5,301 nt of DNA from Desulfobacteraceae bacterium. Lineage in GTDB: Bacteria > Desulfobacterota > DSM-4660 > Desulfatiglandales > Desulfatiglandaceae. Below are positions 1 through 5,301 of the stretch, piece by piece. The stretch covers positions 1 to 5,301 of the forward strand of contig JAUUVE010000190.1 of the NCBI GenBank assembly GCA_030589715.1. The letters run 5' to 3'. How positions within the stretch are numbered: position 1 is the stretch's first letter; every line of letters begins with the position of its first letter. The notes under the pieces were generated by a model. That model was not told the DNA's origin, made no database searches, and saw only the letters and a list, made by a program, of their open reading frames with translations. A program made the translations under genes and the position numbers.

Positions 1-1324
1 AAATGGCCCCTGCCTTCCCAAGATCCGCCACTTGCCGGTCCCAGACGCCTGGTGGCGAAACAAGGCAGGTAATGACCGGTTTCTTCTGATTCCATTCAAT
101 GAGTAAGTCAGAGATATTTGCCACTGCCTCTCTATTGGCTGAGGCGAACATCATCAGCAGTATAATGCCATCTATGTTACTCTCTTCCATGACTGCCTTG
201 ATAATGCCGTGAATAGACGAAGAGTCATACCAGGCAGGTCCCATGTCCACAGGGTTTGTCCTGATGGCCAAAGGGGGCAGAAGTCCATTAATGATCGCCT
301 GTGTCTCAGATTTGAATGGGGGTGTCTTCAGCCCCTCGGCCTCGCAGACATCGCAGGCCGCCATCCCCGGTCCTGCCTGGCCTGTGAGAACGGCAATCCG
401 CGGACCTTCAGGTGGGGGACATACTGCCAATGCCTGGGCCAAATCCAGGAGGGACTGAATGTTATCTACGCAGAGGATCCCGACCTGCCTGAGGGCCCCC
501 TCATAGACCCCCTGATTTCCGGCCATAGAGCCTGTGTGCGAAAGGGAGGCCTTATCTCCGGTTTTTGAATTTCCGGTCTTGAAGGCCACGATCGGCTTCT
601 TCCCCATATTGGCTCTTGCCGCCTCCATCAGACGCTTAGGTTCATCCATACCCTCCAGGTAGAGGGCGATCACCTCAGTTTCAGGGTCATCTGCCAAGTA
701 TGGAAGAATCTCGGCAAAGTCTACATTCAGTCTATTGCCCAAGCCCACGATTTTGCTAAGCCCTACGCCCTGCCGCATGGCCATGAAGGCAAACAGATGG
801 GAGATCCCGCCGCTCTGGCTCACCAAGCTGAGACCACCCTTCTGCACCCATGAGAACTCAGGGGTGAAGGAGGCGTTTAAGTCCCTGTGCAGATTGATCA
901 TCCCAAAGGTGTTGGGACCGATCACCGGTATACCGGCCCTGCGGGCGATTTGGGCCAATGCCATCTGGTGCTGGGCCCCCGAGGGGTCGTCGATCTCCTT
1001 GAATCCCGCCGTAATAAGGACGATTCCCTTAACGGCCTTACGCTCGCATTCTTCAAATATCTGTGGGACCACTCCAGCGGGAACCACAACGATGGCCAGG
1101 TCGATCGATCCTGGAAATCCGTCTATGGATGGAGATGATGGTATACCCATGATCTCCTTTGAGCCTGGGTTTATTGGTACGATCCGCCCTTCAAAACCCC
1201 CGCTTGTCAGGCTCCTCATAACGTGATAGCCCAGCTTTGCAGGGTTTTCAGAGGCCCCAATGACGGCCACGGTTTCAGGGTTGAAGACTGCCTTGAGGTT
1301 GCTCTCTATTCCTATCTCACTCAT
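1..1324 (-). CDS. ADP-forming acetate/acyl-CoA ligase, alpha (CoA-binding) region, partial (3' end beyond window)
   Basis: This family interconverts acyl-CoA + ADP + phosphate with free acid + CoA + ATP through a phosphohistidine intermediate, in the cytoplasm. Translating the minus strand gives 441 codons with no stop before the window edge. Visible in order: a Rossmann CoA-binding domain (about 11-140; VAVIGAS at 19-25, INPGSKEIMG at 51-60, GPNTFGMIN at 136-144), a succinyl-CoA-ligase-like domain (about 155-295; VSQSGG at 168-173, LADDPETEVIALYLEG at 210-225) and SHTGSMAG at 262-269, where His263 matches the phosphorylated histidine of ADP-forming acetyl-CoA synthetases. A third domain follows (about 305 onward; TNPVD at 356-360). 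The ATG at 1324 is the first in-frame start after a TAA at 1343-1345; no strong Shine-Dalgarno precedes it. Whether it is a separate alpha subunit (about 460 residues) or an alpha-beta fusion with an ATP-grasp domain (about 700) cannot be seen. The acyl substrate is unknown. Confidence 0.9.
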   Translation of the reverse strand, partial: MSEIGIESNLKAVFNPETVAVIGASENPAKLGYHVMRSLTSGGFEGRIVPINPGSKEIMGIPSSPSIDGFPGSIDLAIVVVPAGVVPQIFEECERKAVKGIVLITAGFKEIDDPSGAQHQMALAQIARRAGIPVIGPNTFGMINLHRDLNASFTPEFSWVQKGGLSLVSQSGGISHLFAFMAMRQGVGLSKIVGLGNRLNVDFAEILPYLADDPETEVIALYLEGMDEPKRLMEAARANMGKKPIVAFKTGNSKTGDKASLSHTGSMAGNQGVYEGALRQVGILCVDNIQSLLDLAQALAVCPPPEGPRIAVLTGQAGPGMAACDVCEAEGLKTPPFKSETQAIINGLLPPLAIRTNPVDMGPAWYDSSSIHGIIKAVMEESNIDGIILLMMFASANREAVANISDLLIEWNQKKPVITCLVSPPGVWDRQVADLGKAGAI

Positions 1325-1407
1325 TCTAAACCAGGGTGAATCTTATATCCTTAAAGAAAAAGCTTTTGGTCTTCTAACCAACTATCCCCTCGGTTTTCTG
1401 CTAGTTT

Positions 1408-1442
1408 TCAATCGTCAATCAACAATCAACAATCATCAATCC
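1408..1442. repeat. Five-unit heptamer tandem repeat, consensus WCAATCN
   Basis: Five consecutive 7-base units read tcaatcg, tcaatca, acaatca, acaatca and tcaatcc. The CAATC core is invariant and only the flanking bases vary. It lies in the predicted leader of the acyl-CoA ligase gene, 84 bases upstream of its start codon. A shorter stretch with the same 7-base period and a related core occurs at 4610-4635. Such AATC-rich heptads look like a genome-dispersed intergenic repeat; no function can be read from the sequence. Confidence 0.7.
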
Positions 1443-1457
1443 CATAGCCTGTCGATC

Positions 1458-1485
1458 TTTATAATCTATTGAGATAAATCGTCAA
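1458..1485 (-). promoter_or_regulatory. Predicted sigma70-type promoter of the acyl-CoA ligase gene
   Basis: On the minus strand TTGACG (1485-1480) is followed after exactly 16 bases by TATAAA (1463-1458); each box matches the housekeeping consensus at five of six bases. Initiation would fall near 1451, giving a leader of about 125 bases that contains the heptamer repeat at 1408-1442. The plus strand of the same site reads a perfect TATAAT at 1460-1465, but no convincing -35 box lies at the right distance, so rightward transcription towards tilS from here is only a possibility. Confidence 0.5.
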
Positions 1486-1671
1486 TAGAAATTATGGAAA
1501 TAATGTGGTGAGGCAAGAGTCAGGATCCGAAATAGCCGTGTGGTCAAGGAGTGTTGAGTTTATGTGATAGGCATGCTACCTTCTACACAGTGGCGTGAAA
1601 GGGGTAGCCGTTCACAGATCATCTCACCGGTGTTCTATTTGTGGCTTAGAACCATTTTACAAAAAAGAATA

Positions 1672-1697
1672 TCGAATCACGCCATAGGCGTGATCGA
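1672..1697. repeat. Hairpin-forming inverted repeat
   Basis: ATCACGCC (1676-1683) and GGCGTGAT (1687-1694) are perfect inverse complements around a 3-base ATA loop. TCG (1672-1674) and CGA (1695-1697) extend the stem to 11 pairs with one bulged A at 1675. Read on the minus strand, the stem is followed about seven bases later by a run of six T (plus-strand A run 1661-1666), so it could be a weak leftward terminator, but no leftward gene ends here. On the plus strand no T-run follows. Confidence 0.6.
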
Positions 1698-1732
1698 AGG
1701 ATTACAAGACTCTTTCCGATGAAATTGGAATA

Positions 1733-1772
1733 CCGTTGAACCTGCCAGTCGGCAGACAGGTTTGATAAACGG
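1733..1772. repeat. Compound palindromic repeat (CCTGCC...GGCAG...CAGG type)
   Basis: Nested arms are CCGTT 1733-1737 with AACGG 1768-1772, AACCTG 1739-1744 with CAGGTT 1757-1762, and CTGCC 1742-1746 with GGCAG 1751-1755 as an alternative inner stem around AGTC. The middle and inner pairings compete for the same left arm. This composition resembles dispersed palindromic intergenic repeats. A small hairpin, CTAAG 1775-1779 with CTTAG 1785-1789, follows directly. It lies in the tilS leader, about 80 bases before the start codon. Confidence 0.55.
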
Positions 1773-1840
1773 AACTAAGAATAACTTAGCATGACAAAAC
1801 ATTCGCTCCCCGACCCCTGAGCACGGTAACGGTTTGCGAA

Positions 1841-1845
1841 AGAGG
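1841..1845 (+). promoter_or_regulatory. Ribosome binding site of tilS
   Basis: AGAGG lies six bases before the ATG at 1852, an ideal spacing. This decides the start: an in-frame TTG at 1834 would be upstream of the site and the next ATG at 1858 would be 12 bases away. Confidence 0.65.
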
Positions 1846-1851
1846 TTTTGC

Positions 1852-3273
1852 ATGGACATGGAAAGGGAAATCATCAAAAAGGTCGCGGACACCATTTCCA
1901 AAAATAGGATGCTGGAGCATGGTGATCGGGTGGTGGTGGCACTCTCTGGGGGGCCCGATTCTGTTTGCCTCCTGGATATACTCTATAGACTCCAAGACCC
2001 TTTCGGGATCGATTTGGTGGTGGCCCATTTTGACCATAGCCTCAGACCGGGCGAGGACGAGTCTGAGACACAATTCGTTGAGTCAATGGCAGAATCCCTT
2101 GATCTTCCTTTTGAAACGAAAAGGGCAGGGGCCGTTCTAAGGGCGGGGGACTCTTCCCTGGAGGAAAGGGCCAGGGAGGCCAGGTATCAGTTCCTGGAGG
2201 AGGTAAGAGAGGAGGTCCAGGCACAAAAAATTGCCCTGGGCCACAATTTGAACGACCAGGCCGAGACGGTTCTCATGAGGCTCTTGCGGGGGAGCGGCCC
2301 ATCAGGGTTGGCCGGGATACCGCCTTACCGGGATGACAAGGTGATCAGACCGCTGATTGAACTTCGCCGTGAGGAGATCGAGGGGTACCTTGGGACGAGG
2401 GGTTTACAGTATGTCTCAGACCCTTCAAATCTTGACACCAGGCTCTTGAGAAACAGAATCCGTCTGGAGCTCCTCCCTCAGCTCAAGAAATACCAGCCAA
2501 AGATCATGGAACTCTTGGGGCAGACAGCAGAGATCATGAGAACAGATGATGTCTGGCTGGAGGAGGAGGCCGAGGTGTGGATCAATGAAGTCGCCGAAAA
2601 GGGGGCAAATGGGAAGGTCTCAATCCCCTTGTCTCCCTTTGCAGCACTCCCCGAGGCCTTAAAGGCCCGTGTTATCCGGCAGGCCTTGAGGAGGGCCGGG
2701 GGAAATCTGCGGCGTGTGGGGTTTCGTCATGTGGAGGCGATAAATCGTGTGGCAGCGGGTGAGAGGCCTCAGGCCCGGGTCGATCTCCCCAATGGGGTAA
2801 CTGCCAGGAGGGTGTATGACAATCTGGTCTTCTCCAAGAAAGATGCAGAGGTCGCGCAGGGCTTTTGTTACTCCCTCGGGGGCCCGGGGGAGTCCTACCT
2901 GGAATCCCTGGAGTGCACTATCATCCTTGAGGAAATGGAAAAAGTGATCCTCCCTGACATGGGGGCCTCGCCGTGGATCGCATTCCTTGACGCAGGCCGC
3001 ATAACCTATCCATTGATGATCAGGAATTTCAGGCCAGGGGATAGGTTTGTCCCCCTCGGTATGGGGGGGCACAGGAAGCTTAAGGACTTCTTTATTGACC
3101 TCAAGGTTCCCTCGGAGATAAGGAAACGAATCCCAATCTTGACCTGCAAAGATACCCTGCTCTGGGTTTGCGGTCTGAGGATTGACGACCATTTCAAGGT
3201 GACATCAGAGACCAGAAGGGTTTTGAAGATCTCATTCGATAGGTGGGTCCTGGAAAAGGGGGATAAATTATGA
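1852..3273 (+). CDS. tilS: tRNA(Ile)-lysidine synthetase TilS
   Basis: TilS is a cytoplasmic ATP-dependent enzyme that attaches lysine to C34 of the CAU anticodon of tRNA-Ile2, making lysidine so that the tRNA reads AUA and is charged with isoleucine. The protein has 473 residues, close to the B. subtilis enzyme and complete. Visible: the PP-loop SGGPDS (32-37), HFDHSLR (59-65), LGHNLNDQAETVLMRLLRG (129-147), IRPLIELRREEI (165-176) and the tRNA-contacting DPSNLDTRLLRNRIR stretch (190-204). A helical middle domain (about 215-330) and the C-terminal TilS domain follow (RNFRPGDRFVPLG at 391-403, LKDFFIDLKVP at 410-420, WVCGLRIDDHFKV at 438-450). All expected motifs are intact. The start is ATG 1852, supported by AGAGG at 1841. 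Its stop overlaps the start of the next gene (ATGA), implying co-translation. Downstream ftsH, a common neighbour of tilS, is absent. Confidence 0.96.
   Translation: MDMEREIIKKVADTISKNRMLEHGDRVVVALSGGPDSVCLLDILYRLQDPFGIDLVVAHFDHSLRPGEDESETQFVESMAESLDLPFETKRAGAVLRAGDSSLEERAREARYQFLEEVREEVQAQKIALGHNLNDQAETVLMRLLRGSGPSGLAGIPPYRDDKVIRPLIELRREEIEGYLGTRGLQYVSDPSNLDTRLLRNRIRLELLPQLKKYQPKIMELLGQTAEIMRTDDVWLEEEAEVWINEVAEKGANGKVSIPLSPFAALPEALKARVIRQALRRAGGNLRRVGFRHVEAINRVAAGERPQARVDLPNGVTARRVYDNLVFSKKDAEVAQGFCYSLGGPGESYLESLECTIILEEMEKVILPDMGASPWIAFLDAGRITYPLMIRNFRPGDRFVPLGMGGHRKLKDFFIDLKVPSEIRKRIPILTCKDTLLWVCGLRIDDHFKVTSETRRVLKISFDRWVLEKGDKL
3258..3263 (+). promoter_or_regulatory. Ribosome binding site of the Memo-family gene, inside the tilS end
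   Basis: GGGGGA lies six bases before the ATG at 3270 and within the last codons of tilS. The purine-rich site allows independent initiation. Together with the ATGA overlap it also fits reinitiation by ribosomes finishing tilS. Confidence 0.5.
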
Positions 3274-4487
3274 ATGAACCACTGCCCCTCATGAGGAAGG
3301 ATTTGGAATTTATCCCCTTGCAGCATGAAGGCCAGCAACTGGTACTGATTCGTGACCAGCTTGGACTGGTTGAGGAGGGTAAGGCAATATCCCCACCGCT
3401 TTATCAGATCATGGTCCTATTGGACGGGACCCGAACCATGAGGGATTTGCAGATGGTGCTTATGAGGCAAAAGGGGGGCGTTCTGGTAGGGACGGATGAA
3501 GTAAAGGCCCTCCTGGATCATCTCGATGATTCATGCCTGCTCGATTCGGAGAGGTTTAGGGTGGCAAGAAACCGGATAGTCGCCGAGTTTGCCTCAAAGA
3601 AGGTCAGGCCTTGCTCCCACTGTGGGCAGAGCTACCCAAAAGATGTCTCAGAACTTGAAGGAAGGCTTAATGAGATCCTGACCAGCCAACCACCAATTCC
3701 TAAACCAGAAGGGAAGATCAGGGCGTTGGTGGCACCCCATATTGACTTTGCTGCCGGACACAGGGTCTACTCAAGGGCCTATCAGACGCTCAGTTATACG
3801 GCACCTTCCAGGGTCGTGGTGCTCGGGGTAGGGCATAGTCTGGCAGGTGAGCTTTTCAGTTTGACCGATAAGGATTTCGAGACACCTATGGGGGTAATAA
3901 GGAATGAACAGACTCTGATCAATGAATTGCGAGAAGTGGGTGGGGATATCATTTCAGAGAGTGATTTCCCCCACCGCTCAGAGCATTCCATCGAGTTTCA
4001 GGCCATCTTTTTGCAGCACCTCCTCAAGGGGAAAGGCTTTACCATCATTCCCATCCTTTGTGGCTCGATCCAGTCATGTTTTCCTGACTGCGGCAGGGAC
4101 GCTTACCTGGAAAAGGCCACCCCCTTTCTCAATAAGCTGAGAGAGACACTCATGGAGGCAGAAGGGGAGACCCTCCTTGTTGCGGGGGTCGACTTCTCCC
4201 ACATTGGCCCAAAATTCGGTCATGAGAGGCCGGCCCAATACCTGGAGGGCCAGTCAGAGGCCCATGATAAGAACCTTATGGAGTATTTGTGCAAGCTGGA
4301 TGCAGACAGATTTTGGGAGGAATCAAGGAATGTAAATGATCAATTCAATGTCTGCGGGTTCTCTGCCCTTGCATGTATGCTTGAGATTTTACCACCTTGC
4401 AAGGGGGAGGTGCTTGGTTACCAACTATGGCATGAAGAGGCGACCAGGTCAGCAGTCAGTTTCGCGGCCATTCTCTTTACCTCCTGA
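3270..4487 (+). CDS. amrB: Memo-family protein (AmmeMemoRadiSam system protein B) with N-terminal extension
   Basis: The 405-residue protein ends in a Memo domain (about 148-405), the fold shared with LigB-type extradiol dioxygenases. Signature stretches: VAPHIDF (154-160, His157), GVGHS (186-190, His189), HRSEHSIEFQ (235-244), GVDFSH (306-311, His311) and CGFSALA (362-368). In human MEMO1 two histidines and a cysteine bind metal; His157 and His189 fit the histidines, while the cysteine position appears to be Ser310. Usual family members are roughly 270 residues. The extra N-terminal 145 residues contain a pattern like a PqqD-type winged helix (about 42-95, LLDGTRTMRDL at 50-60) and a CxxC pair (Cys115, Cys118 in CSHCG). 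The bacterial role is unsettled; proposals include nucleobase or isoprenoid modification together with AMMECR1 and radical SAM partners, neither of which is in this window. It overlaps tilS by four bases (3270-3273), so it is probably co-expressed. The symbol follows the family name only. Confidence 0.88.
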   Translation: MNEPLPLMRKDLEFIPLQHEGQQLVLIRDQLGLVEEGKAISPPLYQIMVLLDGTRTMRDLQMVLMRQKGGVLVGTDEVKALLDHLDDSCLLDSERFRVARNRIVAEFASKKVRPCSHCGQSYPKDVSELEGRLNEILTSQPPIPKPEGKIRALVAPHIDFAAGHRVYSRAYQTLSYTAPSRVVVLGVGHSLAGELFSLTDKDFETPMGVIRNEQTLINELREVGGDIISESDFPHRSEHSIEFQAIFLQHLLKGKGFTIIPILCGSIQSCFPDCGRDAYLEKATPFLNKLRETLMEAEGETLLVAGVDFSHIGPKFGHERPAQYLEGQSEAHDKNLMEYLCKLDADRFWEESRNVNDQFNVCGFSALACMLEILPPCKGEVLGYQLWHEEATRSAVSFAAILFTS

Positions 4488-4609
4488 GCCTTGATCGCAT
4501 GTCCCTTTCACGACAAAGTGTTTTCCATAGTGCCCGAACGAAAACCTTGAAATGAAGACCTTCAATTTAAATGAGATATCATCAACAAACTGAAATTACT
4601 TTCTTTTTT

Positions 4610-4635
4610 AAATCCGCAATCCAAAATCTAAAATC
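4610..4635. repeat. Short heptamer repeat, consensus MAATCNN
   Basis: The units aaatccg, caatcca and aaatcta, plus a partial aaatc, keep a 7-base period and an AATC core. This matches the repeat at 1408-1442 in period, core and strand. It directly abuts the hairpin at 4636-4664. Read on the minus strand it supplies the T-rich tail of the predicted EamA terminator. Confidence 0.5.
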
Positions 4636-4664
4636 GTGCCTGAACGGACTTTTCGTTCAGGCAC
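4623..4664 (-). terminator. Predicted intrinsic terminator of the EamA gene
   Basis: A perfect 11-bp stem (arms 4636-4646 and 4654-4664, seven G/C pairs, 7-base loop) begins 13 bases beyond the EamA stop codon. On the minus strand it is followed by GATTTTAGATTTT, an interrupted T-rich tail. The interruption lowers confidence in efficient termination. On the plus strand no T-run follows, so it is a poor terminator for the Memo gene, and I see no other clear terminator after 4487. Confidence 0.5.
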
Positions 4665-4677
4665 TACATAGCCCTTA

Positions 4678-5301
4678 TCAATCGGTTTGGATTGAGGGCT
4701 TGACTGAGGGGCTGCGGTTAACAAAGATCATCCCCAGACTGACCAGGGTCAGGGCAAAAACTAGATTCGCACTGATGACCTCACCCAGGATCAGGGCCCC
4801 GCTTAGGAACACACCAAATACCGGTGTGAAGAAGGAAAAGGCATGCAGGAGGCTTACGGGATAACGATGTATGAGTTCAAACCAGAGGAGATAGCTCAGG
4901 AAGGCCACTATAATACACTGGTAAAAGACCGAGAAACCCGTAGGGAATGAAAAGCCGGATATAAGCGGGTCTTCCATCATAATACTCAATAGGAACAGCA
5001 GGGGGGTGGAGAATAGGACCTGATAAAAGAGGGTCTGCAAGGGGAGCGTGCGGTGGGCAAGGAATCTTTTTATATATAATGTAGTAGCCCCCCACAAGGC
5101 CCCTGCTCCGAGGGCCATTAGATCACCGCGCAGGGTGCCAAGAGAAAGGGGGCCCACGTCTTTAATGAAAAGGACCACTACCCCGGCAAAGGCCAATATA
5201 AGGCCTGCCGCCTTCCAGGGATTTAGCCGGTCACCTTTTAGGAAAAAATGGGCTCCCAGGGCCACAAAAAAGGGGGCACTGTAGACCAATATATATGTTC
5301 G
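4678..5301 (-). CDS. EamA/DMT-family transporter, partial (5' end beyond window)
   Basis: The visible 207 residues are the C-terminal two thirds of a drug/metabolite transporter family permease of the inner membrane; the frame stays open through the window edge, so the true start lies further right. Hydrophobic segments in visible numbering: about 3-20, 31-47, 60-80, 91-108, 124-143, 152-171 and 177-194. This fits helices 4-10 of the usual ten. The join between the two EamA repeats is near residue 59. Family hallmarks are LVYSAPFFVALGAHFF (5-20) followed by GDRLNPWKAAGLILAFAGVVVL (23-44), and in the second repeat SFFTPVFGVFLSGALILGE (156-174). The tail (SPSVKPSIQTD) is short and hydrophilic. 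The substrate cannot be inferred; characterised relatives export amino acids or other metabolites. It converges on the Memo gene and ends with a hairpin terminator candidate. Confidence 0.9.
   Translation of the reverse strand, partial: RTYILVYSAPFFVALGAHFFLKGDRLNPWKAAGLILAFAGVVVLFIKDVGPLSLGTLRGDLMALGAGALWGATTLYIKRFLAHRTLPLQTLFYQVLFSTPLLFLLSIMMEDPLISGFSFPTGFSVFYQCIIVAFLSYLLWFELIHRYPVSLLHAFSFFTPVFGVFLSGALILGEVISANLVFALTLVSLGMIFVNRSPSVKPSIQTD

Larger units (their letters stand above)
1486..1840. other. Intergenic stretch upstream of tilS with inverted repeats and no convincing gene
   Basis: No open frame here shows a recognisable protein, and I find no tRNA or rRNA signature. Contents: a nested pair of short complementary arms (GGTGAG 1507-1512 with CTCACC 1623-1628; GCTACC 1575-1580 with GGTAGC 1603-1608), an 8-base palindrome CACCGGTG at 1625-1632, and three hairpins at 1672-1697, 1733-1772 and 1775-1789. 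A clear promoter for tilS is not apparent. TTGATA at 1762-1767 resembles a -35 box but lacks a good partner. The region may be a structured tilS leader or accumulated repeat debris. Confidence 0.5.
4528..4666. repeat. 139-bp segment bounded by a 17-bp inverted repeat (16/17)
   Basis: The left arm 4528-4544 (tagtgcccgaacgaaaa) is the inverse complement of the right arm 4650-4666 (ttttcgttcaggcacta) except at one base, C4535. A third copy of the core GTGCCTGAACG at 4636-4646 also pairs with the right arm, giving a local hairpin. The interior has no coding potential; it is AT-rich and includes the heptamer repeat at 4610-4635. The size and arms would suit a MITE-like or REP-cluster element, but no target-site duplication is visible outside the arms. 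It fills most of the convergent spacer between the Memo and EamA genes. Confidence 0.6.

Noticed and set aside
735..1226. Plus-strand open frame of 163 codons (and a second at 209-568)
   Set aside because: Both lie antisense within the acyl-CoA ligase gene, whose minus-strand translation has clear family motifs throughout; their own translations are rich in Pro and resemble nothing known.
1515..1545. Resemblance of GTCAGGATCCGAAATAGCC to the conserved apical loop of bacterial SRP RNA
   Set aside because: The GGAA tetraloop and the symmetric internal loop are not preserved, and there are no flanking complementary arms of the right length.
1834..1851. TTG at 1834 as the tilS start
   Set aside because: It would add six residues atypical for the family and would place the AGAGG site inside the gene; ATG at 1852 has ideal spacing.
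1677..1901. Minus-strand open frame of 74 codons across the tilS leader
   Set aside because: It overlaps the tilS start antisense, reads through palindromic repeats and has no recognisable protein pattern.
2659..3192. Minus-strand open frame of 177 codons inside tilS
   Set aside because: It is antisense to the conserved C-terminal part of TilS and has no recognisable motifs.
4571..4864. Plus-strand open frame of 97 codons across the convergent spacer and the EamA 3' end
   Set aside because: It runs through the hairpin and antisense to EamA helices, lacks a ribosome binding site, and its product is low in recognisable features.
5287..5289. TTG at 5289 as the start of the EamA gene
   Set aside because: The frame continues to the window edge with family-like residues, and about three helices of the ten-helix protein would be missing, so the gene is simply cut off.

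Overview
The window carries two complete protein genes, two genes cut by the window edges, and two intergenic spacers with repeats and hairpins. The gene set (ADP-forming acyl-CoA synthetase, tRNA-Ile lysidine synthetase, an N-terminally extended Memo-family protein and an EamA permease), the moderate GC content and Shine-Dalgarno-type ribosome binding sites indicate a bacterium. My best guess is a Desulfobacterota-type (former deltaproteobacterial) anaerobe. That rests on remembered family resemblance, not on a phylogenetic marker in the window.

Layout. (1) From 1324 leftward past base 1 on the minus strand lies the N-terminal 441 residues of an ADP-forming acetyl/acyl-CoA synthetase alpha region, with the phosphohistidine motif SHTGSMAG; the 3' end is missing. 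(2) From 1325 to 1851 is a divergent spacer of about 0.5 kb. It holds a good sigma70-type promoter for the acyl-CoA synthetase, a five-unit heptamer repeat in that gene's leader, and a chain of inverted repeats before tilS. (3) From 1852 to 4487 on the plus strand is a two-gene unit: tilS (lysidine at C34 of tRNA-Ile2), then a Memo-like 'AmmeMemoRadiSam system protein B' overlapping it by the 4-base ATGA. (4) From 4488 to 4677 is a convergent spacer with a 17-bp inverted repeat (16/17 matching), an 11-bp perfect hairpin that could terminate the leftward gene, and a second stretch of the heptamer repeat. (5) From 4678 rightward past the window end on the minus strand is the C-terminal 207 residues of an EamA/DMT-family permease.

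How it works together. The tilS-Memo pair looks translationally coupled. Memo-type proteins have no settled biochemical role and have been proposed to act in nucleobase or isoprenoid modification, so coupling to a tRNA-modifying enzyme is the most suggestive signal here. The Memo protein also carries about 145 extra N-terminal residues: a segment with a PqqD/RRE-like winged-helix pattern and a CxxC pair. The two edge genes look like independent metabolic and transport functions. I see no phage, CRISPR, IS transposase, tRNA or rRNA gene.
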